Below, piece by piece: positions 4,262 through 12,110 of a stretch of DNA of 14,702 nt. Every line of letters begins with the position of its first letter. The stretch's first letter is position 1. Both the position numbers and the translations under genes were made by a program. The notes under the pieces are model-generated. The model did no database searches and was not told where the DNA came from. It was given only the letters and a program-made list of their open reading frames with translations. This stretch comes from Bacilli bacterium (GTDB lineage Bacteria > Bacillota_I > Bacilli_A > RF39 > UBA660): the NCBI GenBank assembly GCA_022793565.1, contig JAAWDC010000106.1, positions 1 to 14,702 on the forward strand, given 5' to 3'.

Positions 4262-6326
4262 TGATGTTTCCTTCCATTAAACATATTTTTCTTGTGAATA
4301 AATCCTGATTTCTTTCTCTGTGGGAAATCATTATCATCGTTTTATCTCGATATTTAGAAAATATTTTTTCTAAAATTGTACGCTCTCGAATTGGATCTAA
4401 TTCACTAAAACTTTCATCAAAAATATAAATAGAAGCGTTCTTGAATAAAGAGCGAGCTAAGATAATTCTTTGTCTTTCTCCTCCACTTAAATTATACCCA
4501 TTCTCCTCAATAATCCAATGATACCCTTCTAACTTTCCTTTTACCACTTCATCCACCATACAGAGTTTCCCAACTTCTAGTGTTTTTTCCAAAATCTCCT
4601 CATCCCGACTATAACTAATATTTTCTAATACCGTTGTACTAAATAGGTACCCTTTTTGTGGAACATATAAGATTTTTTCTCGAATGAAGGAAAGCGGATA
4701 ATTTTTAATATCGTTCCCATTGAATAAAATAGATCCTTTCTCTGGTTCTAAAATTCGCGATAACAATTTTGCTAAAGTACTTTTTCCCCCACCACTTTCT
4801 CCATAAATAAGTATCTTATCACCTCTTTCGATTCGTAAAGAAAGATCATTTAATACTCTGGCTCTCGCATTATAACTGTAAGATACTTTTTCTAAAACAA
4901 TGGTTTCTAAGCTTAATTTCAACATTTTCTTCTTCCCTAATAAATTCTCACTTGGTATTGATAATAATTCTCCAATATTTTTCCAAGCCTCCCGTGCTTC
5001 TTTGTATTCTAATTGAAAATTAAGAAAATGATGAAATGGATCTAGTAAATAGATACATAACGAATGATAAAAAATCAAATTCCCAATTGTCATATTCCCA
5101 TCCAATATGCAAATACTACAAAATACAAGTAAAGAAACTAAAAAAAGTTCCTCGATTCCTTTAGATAGTACCTGCTGTGTATTGCAGTTTCTAAGAAAAG
5201 CACATTGTCCTTTTTTATACCTATTGTATAAAAGAGAAAAAGTAGTTTGAAATCTTTGCTGATAGTTTAACGATTGAATAGCATCTATTCCAAGCAAACT
5301 CTCCATTAAATATGAATTCATTTTCTCTGCCTTCCTCTTTGCTTCTTTCAGCTTTACATTTCCTATAATTTGTAAAAAGAAAAGAATAAATCCAGAGATA
5401 CCAAAAAATAAAAATATTAAAAAGAGAATCTCCTTCCGTAATATTCCAAGAATACATAAAATAAGAAAAGAAAACGGAAGCTCAACAAAAAAAAGAAAAA
5501 TACTAGTAGGAAAAATAGATTCTAATTTTTCTAATTCCAATAACCTTGTAACAATTTCTCCAGTAGAATGATTTCTATAATACAAATATGGAAGTGATAA
5601 TAAATGTTGATAAACTTTCATATACATACATTTACCAAATTGATAAATTAGATCTTGAATCAAGTGAAATCGACATACTTGAAAACAACCCTTTATGAAA
5701 CTTAAACCCATAAATAAAATTACATAAGATAGCAAATTGTACTTTGAATGTAAAGAAACTACATACTCCATTAAATATTTTAGTTGGAAAGAACTCACTA
5801 GTTGTAAAAAAAATAGACCAAAGGAAAATAGTAAGAATAGTATAATTCGCTTCTTTTGAACAGTTAAAATAGTAAAAACAAAAGACTTAAGTTCTCTCGT
5901 AACTTCTATCTTAGGAATTTTCTTTCGGGGTGAAAAAATTAGAAAAACCTTTGTAGAAATTCTACGAAACTCCTCAACTGTCACCATTTTTAAAGAACTA
6001 GCTGGATCTGCAATTAAAATTTTCTTAGAGTTCACTTTGTATACAACTACATAGTGCGAATACTTACCATCTACCACCACATGAGCAATACAGGGCAAAT
6101 CTCTTTTACTTAATTCCAAAGTATCTCCCTTCACTCCAATTGCCGAGAAATTAAGTTTTTTTGCCGCCTCTATCAAATCATAAGCAGTAACTCCATCACG
6201 ACCAGTTCTTGTTAATTCCCTTAATCTTTCACGTGGAATATTTCCATGATAATAACGAATAATCATCAGTAAACAACTAATTCCACAATCTTTGGTAGTT
6301 TCTTGTTTAACAAAAGGTAGCTTCAC
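4248..6326 (-). CDS. Peptide exporter: C39 peptidase-ABC transporter (PCAT)
   Basis: The 692-residue protein has the three parts of a bacteriocin-processing ABC exporter. Residues 1-125 are a C39 cysteine peptidase with Gln8, Cys14 (KDCGISC), His91 (KYSHYVVV) and Asp107 (IADPAS) all in place; it cuts leaders after Gly-Gly. Residues 150-430 form a membrane domain of about six helices. Residues 470-690 are the ATPase: Walker A GESGGGKS (509-516), Q-loop Gln556, signature LSGGE (613-617), Walker B IYIFDE with Glu638, and His669. Walker A has Gly where Ser is usual (GxSGSGKS), which should be tolerated. The start is GTG 6326, behind AGGAAGTGA. Length and domain order are standard (about 700-720). 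It heads a coupled operon with the two GG-leader peptides it presumably cleaves and exports. Confidence 0.95.
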   Translation of the reverse strand: MKLPFVKQETTKDCGISCLLMIIRYYHGNIPRERLRELTRTGRDGVTAYDLIEAAKKLNFSAIGVKGDTLELSKRDLPCIAHVVVDGKYSHYVVVYKVNSKKILIADPASSLKMVTVEEFRRISTKVFLIFSPRKKIPKIEVTRELKSFVFTILTVQKKRIILFLLFSFGLFFLQLVSSFQLKYLMEYVVSLHSKYNLLSYVILFMGLSFIKGCFQVCRFHLIQDLIYQFGKCMYMKVYQHLLSLPYLYYRNHSTGEIVTRLLELEKLESIFPTSIFLFFVELPFSFLILCILGILRKEILFLIFLFFGISGFILFFLQIIGNVKLKEAKRKAEKMNSYLMESLLGIDAIQSLNYQQRFQTTFSLLYNRYKKGQCAFLRNCNTQQVLSKGIEELFLVSLLVFCSICILDGNMTIGNLIFYHSLCIYLLDPFHHFLNFQLEYKEAREAWKNIGELLSIPSENLLGKKKMLKLSLETIVLEKVSYSYNARARVLNDLSLRIERGDKILIYGESGGGKSTLAKLLSRILEPEKGSILFNGNDIKNYPLSFIREKILYVPQKGYLFSTTVLENISYSRDEEILEKTLEVGKLCMVDEVVKGKLEGYHWIIEENGYNLSGGERQRIILARSLFKNASIYIFDESFSELDPIRERTILEKIFSKYRDKTMIMISHRERNQDLFTRKICLMEGNINEDN

Positions 6327-6346
6327 TTTATCACTTCCTAATTACT

Positions 6347-6376
6347 ATTATTTATAAAACTACCAATGTCGTCCAA
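6347..6376 (-). promoter_or_regulatory. Possible promoter of the bacteriocin-type operon
   Basis: TTGGAC (6376-6371) and AATAAT (6352-6347) are 18 bp apart on the minus strand, between the coat-gene terminator and the exporter. The predicted start near 6340 leaves a very short leader before the AGGAAG site. I see no repeat pair typical of peptide-pheromone response regulators. Confidence 0.4.
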
Positions 6377-6383
6377 AAAAATA

Positions 6384-6412
6384 GAAAAAAAAACGAGATT
6401 AACTCTCGTTTT
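6384..6412 (-). terminator. Intrinsic terminator of the coat gene pair
   Basis: AACGAGA (6410-6404) pairs with TCTCGTT (6398-6392), with a 5-nt loop and a run of T on the minus strand (6391-6385). The stop codon of the CotF-like gene lies in the loop, so the gene ends inside its own terminator. Confidence 0.83.
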
Positions 6413-6722
6413 CTAATGTCTGTAACTCGCTTTCTAAGCAGTTTATTTTTTCCTGAATTTTTGTCTCTTCAGCTTCTTCTAATGAATACCAACCAAGACG
6501 AAATGCTAAATCATAGCACTCTCTAGCAGCATCTTTCAAATCCTCCATCATTGCGAAAATATCTTCATAAAGATCCCCATTACTAGCTTCATCCAAGACA
6601 ACTGCTGTATTATTAGACATACTCTTTTCTAACTCCAAAATACTGTTTAAATAATCCTTATCATTCATTTGTAAACTCTCTTTACAAGGAGTTTTAGGAT
6701 TTTCTATTTTATTCTGATTCAT
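6399..6722 (-). CDS. CotF-type spore coat protein
   Basis: The 107-residue protein is chosen to start at ATG 6722, nine bases after GGAGG and overlapping the previous gene by 14 bp; the longer open frame upstream is only the Lys/Arg-rich shadow of the acidic tail. Residues 20-80 match the Coat_F pattern: a start like DKDYLNSILELEKS, then EASNGDLYEDIFAMMED and the closing LGWYSLEEA (family: EK-l...Ea.n..lR..l..il.....y..M...GWY). This folds as a ferritin-like helical bundle. CotF proteins are structural parts of the spore coat or inner coat layers in Bacillota, made late in the mother cell. The final 25 residues form a charged helix. It is the second of a coupled coat pair closed by a terminator. 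Confidence 0.83.
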   Translation of the reverse strand: MNQNKIENPKTPCKESLQMNDKDYLNSILELEKSMSNNTAVVLDEASNGDLYEDIFAMMEDLKDAARECYDLAFRLGWYSLEEAEETKIQEKINCLESELQTLENES

Positions 6723-7086
6723 CTTCATCTTCCTCCATCTCATCATCATCGTCATCAGAGTACTCCTCTTCAGAATCTTCCTCTTCAGAGTCCTCTTCTT
6801 CTTCAGAATATTCTTCGTCCTCGGACTCCTCTTCACTATCTTCTGTATCGCAACAATCATCAGAACATTCTTCCTCAGAAAGATCTTCCTTCCTTAAAAT
6901 AGCAAGAATCCAAGCCATATGCTGATAATGCATTTCTGAAAGACTCTGGAAAAGTTCCTGAATCTCCTCATTTTCCACCTCATTACTAAAATGTACTAAT
7001 TGTTTAAATGCTGTAAAATTCCAATGAAACATATCTTCTAAGTATGATAAATCTTTAGTTGAAATCATTTTTGGTACTGTATCCAT
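6709..7086 (-). CDS. Coat-associated ferritin-like helical protein with long acidic tail
   Basis: Start ATG 7086 (MDTVPKM) lies nine bases after a perfect AGGAGG; an in-frame GTG at 7104 overlaps that site and is rejected. Residues 7-65 form two or three helices with the pattern STKDLSYLEDMFHWNFTAFK and a helix ending EMHYQHMAWILAIL. This resembles small ferritin-like proteins encoded next to CotF-type genes in clostridia and relatives. Residues 69-125 are almost entirely Glu, Asp and Ser, with three cysteines (74, 78, 79) at the start of the tail. The first part suggests a coat or coat-associated role. The tail could bind calcium or other cations, or hold the protein extended between layers, but no function is known. 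No sigma-E, -G or -K promoter was recognisable upstream. Confidence 0.75.
   Translation of the reverse strand: MDTVPKMISTKDLSYLEDMFHWNFTAFKQLVHFSNEVENEEIQELFQSLSEMHYQHMAWILAILRKEDLSEEECSDDCCDTEDSEEESEDEEYSEEEEDSEEEDSEEEYSDDDDDEMEEDEDESE
6712..6882 (-). repeat. Low-complexity purine-rich tract encoding the acidic tail
   Basis: About 170 bp with the minus strand almost all purine with T, built from irregular GAA/GAG/GAT/TCA/TCT codons. Short units encoding DSEEE or EEYS recur imperfectly. Such tracts change length by slippage, so tail length may differ between strains. Confidence 0.7.
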
Positions 7087-7136
7087 TTTTTCTTTCCTCC
7101 TCACTTCTATTTTGATCCCCTTTAATTAATTTCATA

Positions 7137-7165
7137 CAAAAAAGTCTAAAAATTTAGACTTTTTT
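7137..7165 (-). terminator. Intrinsic terminator after the CmpB-type gene
   Basis: A long, nearly perfect palindrome (7138-7150 with 7153-7165) centred on AGTCT/AGACT has A-tracts on one side and T-tracts on the other, so it can act in both directions. On the minus strand it ends the 7173-8024 gene 7 bp past its stop. Confidence 0.82.
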
Positions 7166-7172
7166 AAAGATA

Positions 7173-8024
7173 CTACCATTTTTTTAAATCATATAACTTC
7201 TTCTTTAATCGATCTCTCTTCTTAGAACTCTTTGCCCTTTCCAATTGAAGTTTCAATTTCTCTATTCGACGACGATTTTTTTCTCTCATCTTTTCTATTT
7301 TTTTCAAATACTTTCTACTTTCTTTTTCAATTCTCTCTAAACTAATACGAAGCATATTAGTAATTTGCACTCCTGTACCAGAACGTATCTGCAATTTTGG
7401 AAAAACTTTAAATAGCCTTCGAAAGAAAAATACATACTGTGATAAAAATTCTCGAACTTGTGCATCAACTTCACTTGTAGAATCCTTCCTAATATAATTA
7501 AATCTTAATTTCAACCGATTCAAAATCGTAAAAGACAGAATATTATCCACCAAGTACAATGAAAAAACAAAACCAGTAACAAAGATTAAAATATTTTGAG
7601 GAATCTGTTGAATCAATAACACATAATTAGGATGAATAAAATAAATAAAAACAAGTCCTAAAACGCCAAAAAGAAAAGAATTGAATAAGCAAATACGTCC
7701 TTCAATATTAAACTTCCGATTAGAATAATCCCACCATCTCATACGAAAAATCTTTTCCATCAAATAACTAGTAACATATTCTAAAATAGAAGTTCCAACC
7801 ATTGCCATAACAAATAAAATAAGAGGTGCATTTTGATATTGCTCCAAGAAAAAATACATATATAAAGCACCACACCCATAAATAGAACAATAAGGTCCAA
7901 GTAAAAAACCACGATCACAAACTAGTTTTCGATCATAAATAGAACAAAAGACACACTCGACAAACCATCCCATAATTGAATAACTAAAAAAAAGAAATAA
8001 AATAAAACAAATAGAATAAAGCAT
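7173..8024 (-). CDS. CmpB-family membrane protein (putative ABC transporter permease type)
   Basis: The 283-residue protein shows the ABC_trans_CmpB family pattern (PF06541). An N-terminal helix carries GWFVECVF, then CDRGFLLGPYCSIYGCGAL (family GFL-GP-CPIYG-G), EYVTSYLMEKIFRMRWWDYS, and FNIEGRICLFNS (family N--GRI-L--S). There are about five hydrophobic helices in residues 1-165. The last ~60 residues are a highly basic coiled coil (Arg/Lys/Glu heptads, e.g. KKIEKMREKNRRRIEKLK) on the cytoplasmic side. Despite the family name no ATPase partner is nearby and no transport substrate is established. The start ATG 8024 has AGAGGTGA upstream. It is a single-gene unit between two terminators. Related proteins are common in gut Bacillota; the coiled-coil tail may bind an unknown partner or nucleic acid. 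Confidence 0.85.
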   Translation of the reverse strand: MLYSICFILFLFFSYSIMGWFVECVFCSIYDRKLVCDRGFLLGPYCSIYGCGALYMYFFLEQYQNAPLILFVMAMVGTSILEYVTSYLMEKIFRMRWWDYSNRKFNIEGRICLFNSFLFGVLGLVFIYFIHPNYVLLIQQIPQNILIFVTGFVFSLYLVDNILSFTILNRLKLRFNYIRKDSTSEVDAQVREFLSQYVFFFRRLFKVFPKLQIRSGTGVQITNMLRISLERIEKESRKYLKKIEKMREKNRRRIEKLKLQLERAKSSKKRDRLKKKLYDLKKW

Positions 8025-8045
8025 TGATTCACCTCTACTTACTCA

Positions 8046-8074
8046 AGTATAAAATAATTTATTAAAAAAAGAAA
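8046..8074 (-). promoter_or_regulatory. Weak promoter candidate for the CmpB-type gene
   Basis: TATACT (8051-8046) is a fair -10. At 17 bp the only -35 is TTTCTT (8074-8069), inside the preceding terminator stem and T-tail. No better choice exists between the terminator and the start, so this or read-through must drive the gene. Confidence 0.3.
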
Positions 8075-8093
8075 GGCAGAAAGATGCCTTTCA
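8063..8093 (-). terminator. Intrinsic terminator after the PBP gene
   Basis: GAAAGGCA (8092-8085) pairs with TGCCTTTC (8078-8071), with a 6-nt loop and seven T residues, directly after the PBP stop at 8100. It shows that the division cluster ends here rather than running on into mraY. Confidence 0.87.
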
Positions 8094-8099
8094 AAATCA

Positions 8100-10250
8100 C
8101 TACTCATTATATTTAGGTTGAAAAATAAGATGAATAGAAGTCTCAGAATTTACAACAGTTCCTTCTGAAAGACTTTGACCGACCAGATACCCATTACCCT
8201 CTAACGTATAAGGAACCTGAATCAAATCAAGATAAGTTTTCACGTCCTTTTTACTCCAACCAGCGAAATTAGGAAGTGTATAACAAACACCATTTGTAAT
8301 TAGATAAACTTTACTTCCCTTAGATAATGTAACCTTTTCATTCGGAACTTGCGATACAACCCTATCTCCATCTCCAATGACTATAACATTTAATCCATTA
8401 ATTTGTAAGGCTGTCCTTACCTTTTCTACACTTTGATTAATATAATTACCAACTTCATGATGAGTTACAACAGAAGCTTCTTCAGGACCATTATAAATAT
8501 TATAGTACTTACTAACATTCTCAACGACCTCTTTTACCACACTAACTAAAGCATTAGGGGTATTGGGATTTGGACGCTTTAGATTTGCATAAATAATGAC
8601 CTGAGGATCTTCCTTAGGAAACATTCCTGCAAAACCACGAATAACATCATTCTCACCCTTTAAATATCCTGTTCCGTTTTCACTAGAAATTTGAGCAGTT
8701 CCTGTTTTAGCTATAATATTATACCCGTCCATATAATAAGAACTACCTGTTCCATCTAAAACTACTTGCTCCATCAATTCCTTCATCTTATCTGTTGTCT
8801 GCTTACTCGCCACTCTGCCTAATTCTTCCCTTGTATTTTGCATGATAACATTTCCATCATTATCTACAATACGGTCTACAATATAAGGTTTTAATAAAAT
8901 ACCATCGTTGGCAATTGAAGTTAAAGCCTGAATATTTTGAAGAGAAGTTGTCATAATACCTTGTCCAAAACCTGCATTTAATACTTCTGTCTCATATTTA
9001 AAATTTAATTTACCAGAAACTTCTTGACTAAGTTCGATACCCGTTTTTGAACCAAAACCAAGTCTCTTATAATAATCTTTCAAAATTTCTCGATTCATAT
9101 ATTTATCAATTAAATTAACGACCCCAATATTACTAGATAATGCAAAGCCGCGATCGTATGTGATATACCCCCAACCTTCTCTTTTCCAGTCACCAATTTC
9201 AGTTCCATCGGTTGTTGTATAAGTTCCAGACTTAAAGGTTTCTTCCCCGTTATATTTTCCAGCCTCCATTGCTGCCATATAAGAGAAAATTTTCATTGTA
9301 CTACCAGGCTCTATAGCAACAGATATATTAGGGTCCAAGTAAGAACTCAAATTTCGTAAATTAGGATCAAAAGAAGTACTAGAACTCAATCCTAAAATCT
9401 TTCCTGTCTTTGCATCTGCAACTACAATATTTAATTGATCAAAACTATAATTTTCTTTCGCATTTTCTAAGGCTTGCTCAATAAAAAACTGTACATTTGA
9501 ATCAATCGTTAAATAAATATCATTTCCATCTACAGCCTCTTGAATTTGCTCTTGAGTATTCACAATTTTATACCCACGTAAATCCTTTTGATACTCACGA
9601 TACCCATCTCTACCTGTTAATTCATTATTAAATAAAGATTCAATACCAAGCTCTCCAATAATTTTACCCTCTTCATTTAATTTAGCATACCCCAAAGTAT
9701 AAGAAAGAAAATCTCCCTTTGGATAATATCTCTTTTGAGTTTCAATAAAATCAATTCCTGGTAAATTTAAAGCAACGATTTTTTCCTTGGTTAACTCTGT
9801 TAACCCCTTTCCTTTAGAACCAAACTCTACTTGATAAGGAGATTCTCCATTACTATTTTTCCGATTCAAATAAGATAAAATCTGATTCTTATCTAGATCA
9901 ATTACAGTAGATAATTTCTCTGCTGTCATCTCTTTATCAATTACATAATTTTTTTTACCTCGAGATTCCGCAAGATAAGCAATTAATGTATAAGAATATA
10001 CATTTTGTGCTAAGGCCTCTCCATTCACATCATAAATTGTTCCACGCTTTGCCAAAATAGCATCATGTGCTGTTGTTCTAGAAGACGCAAACTTCTTCAA
10101 ATCTCGTCCATCAATCTCATCAGATAAGGCTAAAAACCCAGCTCGATATAGGAAAACTGCAAATAGAAAAAACGTAAAAAGAAGCAAAAGGTTCGCAGTA
10201 CGTACTTTAGTATCTACTTTTCTTTTCTTTTTTTCCTTCTTTTTAGTCAT
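8100..10250 (-). CDS. pbpB: Class B penicillin-binding protein with two PASTA repeats (PBP2B/SpoVD type)
   Basis: Starting at ATG 10250 (MTKKKEKKKRK) the protein has 716 residues: a short basic cytoplasmic end, a transmembrane helix at about 19-37, the dimerisation domain (about 60-230), the transpeptidase domain (about 240-580), and two PASTA repeats (about 597-654 and 655-710). Active-site motifs are present: STMK with Ser317 and Lys320, SSN at 372-374, and KTGT at 515-518. It crosslinks peptidoglycan at the division septum, or at the spore cortex in the SpoVD branch. Gene order after ftsL favours the division enzyme, but with no second copy here it may do both. The open frame extends 40 codons further upstream, through the ftsL terminator and the -35/-10 of a sigma-A promoter. 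The upstream ATGs are therefore unlikely, although ATG 10250 itself has a poorly spaced ribosome site (AAAGGATGTG) and GTG 10262 is an alternative. Confidence 0.92.
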   Translation of the reverse strand: MTKKKEKKKRKVDTKVRTANLLLLFTFFLFAVFLYRAGFLALSDEIDGRDLKKFASSRTTAHDAILAKRGTIYDVNGEALAQNVYSYTLIAYLAESRGKKNYVIDKEMTAEKLSTVIDLDKNQILSYLNRKNSNGESPYQVEFGSKGKGLTELTKEKIVALNLPGIDFIETQKRYYPKGDFLSYTLGYAKLNEEGKIIGELGIESLFNNELTGRDGYREYQKDLRGYKIVNTQEQIQEAVDGNDIYLTIDSNVQFFIEQALENAKENYSFDQLNIVVADAKTGKILGLSSSTSFDPNLRNLSSYLDPNISVAIEPGSTMKIFSYMAAMEAGKYNGEETFKSGTYTTTDGTEIGDWKREGWGYITYDRGFALSSNIGVVNLIDKYMNREILKDYYKRLGFGSKTGIELSQEVSGKLNFKYETEVLNAGFGQGIMTTSLQNIQALTSIANDGILLKPYIVDRIVDNDGNVIMQNTREELGRVASKQTTDKMKELMEQVVLDGTGSSYYMDGYNIIAKTGTAQISSENGTGYLKGENDVIRGFAGMFPKEDPQVIIYANLKRPNPNTPNALVSVVKEVVENVSKYYNIYNGPEEASVVTHHEVGNYINQSVEKVRTALQINGLNVIVIGDGDRVVSQVPNEKVTLSKGSKVYLITNGVCYTLPNFAGWSKKDVKTYLDLIQVPYTLEGNGYLVGQSLSEGTVVNSETSIHLIFQPKYNE

Positions 10251-10289
10251 ACCTTTTTTCACATCCTTTGCTTTCCTATTTTCTATTTT

Positions 10290-10318
10290 ATTATAACAAC
10301 TATCAAAGATCTTTTCAA
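10290..10318 (-). promoter_or_regulatory. Sigma-A promoter of the PBP gene
   Basis: TTGAAA (10318-10313), a 17-bp spacer and TATAAT (10295-10290) on the minus strand. It lies just after the ftsL terminator and inside the upstream open extension of the PBP frame. The start near 10283 makes ATG 10250 the first sensible ATG. Confidence 0.78.
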
Positions 10319-10347
10319 ATTTTTTCATATGAAATCTTTTCCATTGA

Positions 10348-10374
10348 CAAAAAAAATGGCCATTGGCCATCTTT
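10348..10374 (-). terminator. Intrinsic terminator/attenuator between ftsL and the PBP gene
   Basis: ATGGCC (10370-10365) pairs with GGCCAT (10361-10356) across a 3-nt loop. It is extended by A-T pairs to about 11 bp and followed by eight T residues. It begins at the ftsL stop and separates mraZ-rsmH-ftsL from the PBP gene. Confidence 0.8.
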
Positions 10375-10667
10375 TATTCCGTAATCTTTTTAATGTTACG
10401 ATTATTATAAGTTAACCCTTGCTCCTTAGCCACTTCTTGAATCTTATCTAAAGAAGCAAGTTCATTGATCTTCATAGTCAAACTCTCATTCTTTTTCTCT
10501 TGAATACTTATTTTCTTATTCATTTTTTCAACTTCAAAATTAATTTCAGAAAGTGTTGCTTGAGAAAATACCAATGCGAAAGGTAACGCAATTACCATAA
10601 CAATAGTAAAAGCATAAATCAATCGCTCAAACTTAGACATTTTCAAACGCTTCTTTACCTTCCGCAT
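10374..10667 (-). CDS. ftsL: Cell division protein FtsL-like
   Basis: The 97-residue protein starts at ATG 10667, nine bases after AAAGGAG; the in-frame TTG at 10676 is too close to that site. It has a basic cytoplasmic end (MRKVKKRLKMSKFERL), one transmembrane helix at about 18-38 (IYAFTIVMVIALPFALVFSQA), and an extracellular leucine-zipper-like coiled coil (EINFEVEKMNKKISIQEKK and onward) ending with the family-typical DKIQEVAKEQGL (family: p-ie--A--lGM). FtsL scaffolds the septal synthase with DivIC/FtsB. Sequence is poorly conserved in this family, so topology and position between rsmH and the PBP gene carry the call. The gap to rsmH is 25 bp. Confidence 0.88.
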   Translation of the reverse strand: MRKVKKRLKMSKFERLIYAFTIVMVIALPFALVFSQATLSEINFEVEKMNKKISIQEKKNESLTMKINELASLDKIQEVAKEQGLTYNNRNIKKITE

Positions 10668-10692
10668 CAGTCTCAACTCCTTTTTATTCTTT

Positions 10693-11616
10693 TTACCTAA
10701 TTCGCTCTATAATCCGTAATTTGGAAGAACGACTTCGAGCATTTTCTTCTAACTCTAAATTGCTTGGAGAAATTGGTTTTGTTGTAACTAACCTATAATC
10801 TGGCAAATACTCTTCTGGAATATTAGGTAACCCCTTTACCTTAGAATCGATCTCTGTTAAAGAACGAAAAAGGTTTTTAACAATTCGATCCTCCAAAGAA
10901 TGAAAGGTAATTACACAAAGTCTCCCACCAACTTTAAGCATACAACTAGCATCTTTTAAACTCTGTTCTAAAATCTCCAACTCATGGTTTACTTCAATGC
11001 GTATTGCCTGAAAAACTTTTCTAGCTGGATGTTTTTCTCTACTGTACTTCTCAGGAACAGAATGCTTAATAATCTCTACTAATTGTAAGGTAGTCTCAAT
11101 TTTTTTCTCTTCTCTAGCGCGGACAATTCCCCTTGCAATACTATTAGAATACTTTTCTTCCCCATACTGAAAGAAAATTCTAGAAAGTTCTTTTTCTGAA
11201 TATAGATTAACAACATCGTATGCTGAAAATTCTTGTTCTTGATCCATTCGCATATCTAACCATGCATCTTGATGATAACTAAATCCTCTTTCAGCCTCAT
11301 CTAATTGTGGAGAGCTTACTCCAAGATCAAAAAGAATTCCATCTACCGCATCCACATTCAGTTCTTGTAATTTCTCTTTCATATGTGAAAAATTACTCTT
11401 AATAATTGTAAAATTAGATCCTATTTCTTCTAACTTTTTCTTAGAATATAAAATTGCATTTTGGTCTTGATCAAAGGCGAAAAGTGAACCCCTTTTTATT
11501 CTCTTTAGTATTTCACCCGAATGACCAGCATAGCCCAATGTGCAATCCACATAAGTTCCATCCTCTTGGATATTCAAACCATCAATGGATTCTTGTAATA
11601 AAACACTTACATGCAT
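10693..11616 (-). CDS. rsmH: 16S rRNA (cytosine-1402 N4)-methyltransferase RsmH
   Basis: Start ATG 11616 ([14 protein letters not shown]) follows AGGTGA by 5 bp; an in-frame GTG 11625 overlaps the ribosome site and is not used. At 307 residues it is close to the usual 310-315. It methylates N4 of C1402 in the 16S rRNA decoding centre using SAM. The SAM-binding loop is [16 protein letters not shown], with Cys-Thr-Leu-Gly-Tyr-Ala where DGT-GRGG is most common. Further motifs are [41 protein letters not shown], and [10 protein letters not shown] near residue 240, all standard for the family. It lies 9 bp after mraZ, as in almost all dcw clusters, and is presumably cotranscribed with it under MraZ control. 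Confidence 0.96.
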   Translation of the reverse strand: MHVSVLLQESIDGLNIQEDGTYVDCTLGYAGHSGEILKRIKRGSLFAFDQDQNAILYSKKKLEEIGSNFTIIKSNFSHMKEKLQELNVDAVDGILFDLGVSSPQLDEAERGFSYHQDAWLDMRMDQEQEFSAYDVVNLYSEKELSRIFFQYGEEKYSNSIARGIVRAREEKKIETTLQLVEIIKHSVPEKYSREKHPARKVFQAIRIEVNHELEILEQSLKDASCMLKVGGRLCVITFHSLEDRIVKNLFRSLTEIDSKVKGLPNIPEEYLPDYRLVTTKPISPSNLELEENARSRSSKLRIIERIR

Positions 11617-11625
11617 TAGTCTCAC

Positions 11626-12066
11626 CTACTCCCCACCAAAACTCTGAGAAAACAAATTTTCAGCGATAGCAGACATATCATCAATATTACTATCCATAAA
11701 TTGATTCCAACTATCTTCATTCCAAATCTCAAGACGATCTCCTACTCCAATAATAATACAATCCTTTTTTAAAGCGGCATAAGAGACAAGTGGAGATGTA
11801 AGGTTAATACGACCTTGCTTGTCTAATTCTACAACCGTAGCACCTGATAGGAAAAATCTTGAAAAATTACGGGCATCTTGTTTAGTAAATGGTAAAGTTC
11901 CAAGTTGGCTTACAATCTTATTCCACTCATCCATAGAATAAACAAATAAGCAAGCCTCTAGTCCTCTTGTAACCACAAACTTCTCTCCAAGCTCTACGCG
12001 AACTTTAGAAGGAATAATAATTCGGCCTTTTTCATCAATTGTATGATGATACTCTCCCATCAACAT
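11626..12066 (-). CDS. mraZ: Transcriptional regulator MraZ
   Basis: The start is placed at ATG 12066 (MLMGEYHHT), six bases after GGGGG; ATG 12060 (MGEYHHT) is the alternative, and an upstream GTG at 12099 lies in the operator. The 146 residues hold two SpoVT/AbrB-like halves, each with the MraZ DxxGR core: EYHHTIDEKGRIIIPSKVR (about 5-23) and VELDKQGRINLTSPLVSYA (about 80-98). It forms ring-shaped oligomers that bind spaced short repeats ahead of its own operon and repress the division cluster. Four such repeats are present here between the -10 and the start codon, so direct autoregulation is expected. It ends 9 bp before rsmH. Confidence 0.96.
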   Translation of the reverse strand: MLMGEYHHTIDEKGRIIIPSKVRVELGEKFVVTRGLEACLFVYSMDEWNKIVSQLGTLPFTKQDARNFSRFFLSGATVVELDKQGRINLTSPLVSYAALKKDCIIIGVGDRLEIWNEDSWNQFMDSNIDDMSAIAENLFSQSFGGE

Positions 12067-12070
12067 AAAG

Positions 12071-12110
12071 ATCCCCCACTTTTTCCCATTATCAACCACT
12101 ACTTACCATT
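12071..12110 (-). promoter_or_regulatory. Predicted MraZ operator: four 10-bp direct repeats
   Basis: Read on the minus strand, four consecutive 10-mers are AATGGTAAGT, AGTGGTTGAT, AATGGGAAAA and AGTGGGGGAT. Each begins A[A/G]TGG and the period is exactly 10 bp. Known MraZ sites are TGG-containing boxes repeated every 10 bp. The array starts inside the -10 and ends in the ribosome site, ideal for repression. Confidence 0.82.

Noticed and set aside
5221..5457. Minus-strand 78-residue frame inside the exporter gene
   Set aside because: Out-of-frame shadow within the transmembrane region of the C39-ABC exporter.
6723..6860. N-terminal extension of the CotF-type gene
   Set aside because: The Lys/Arg/Met-rich extension is the other-frame reading of the acidic-tail tract; a good GGAGG site marks ATG 6722 as the start.
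6712..6882. CRISPR or tandem-repeat array
   Set aside because: The repeats are irregular codons for Glu, Asp and Ser with no spacers; simply the acidic tail.
10251..10370. 40-codon N-terminal extension of the PBP
   Set aside because: It would be translated across the ftsL terminator and a consensus sigma-A promoter, and would give an unusually long, non-family cytoplasmic tail.
11454..11669. Plus-strand 71-residue ORF
   Set aside because: Antisense to the rsmH start and mraZ end, with no ribosome site; a shadow of conserved genes.
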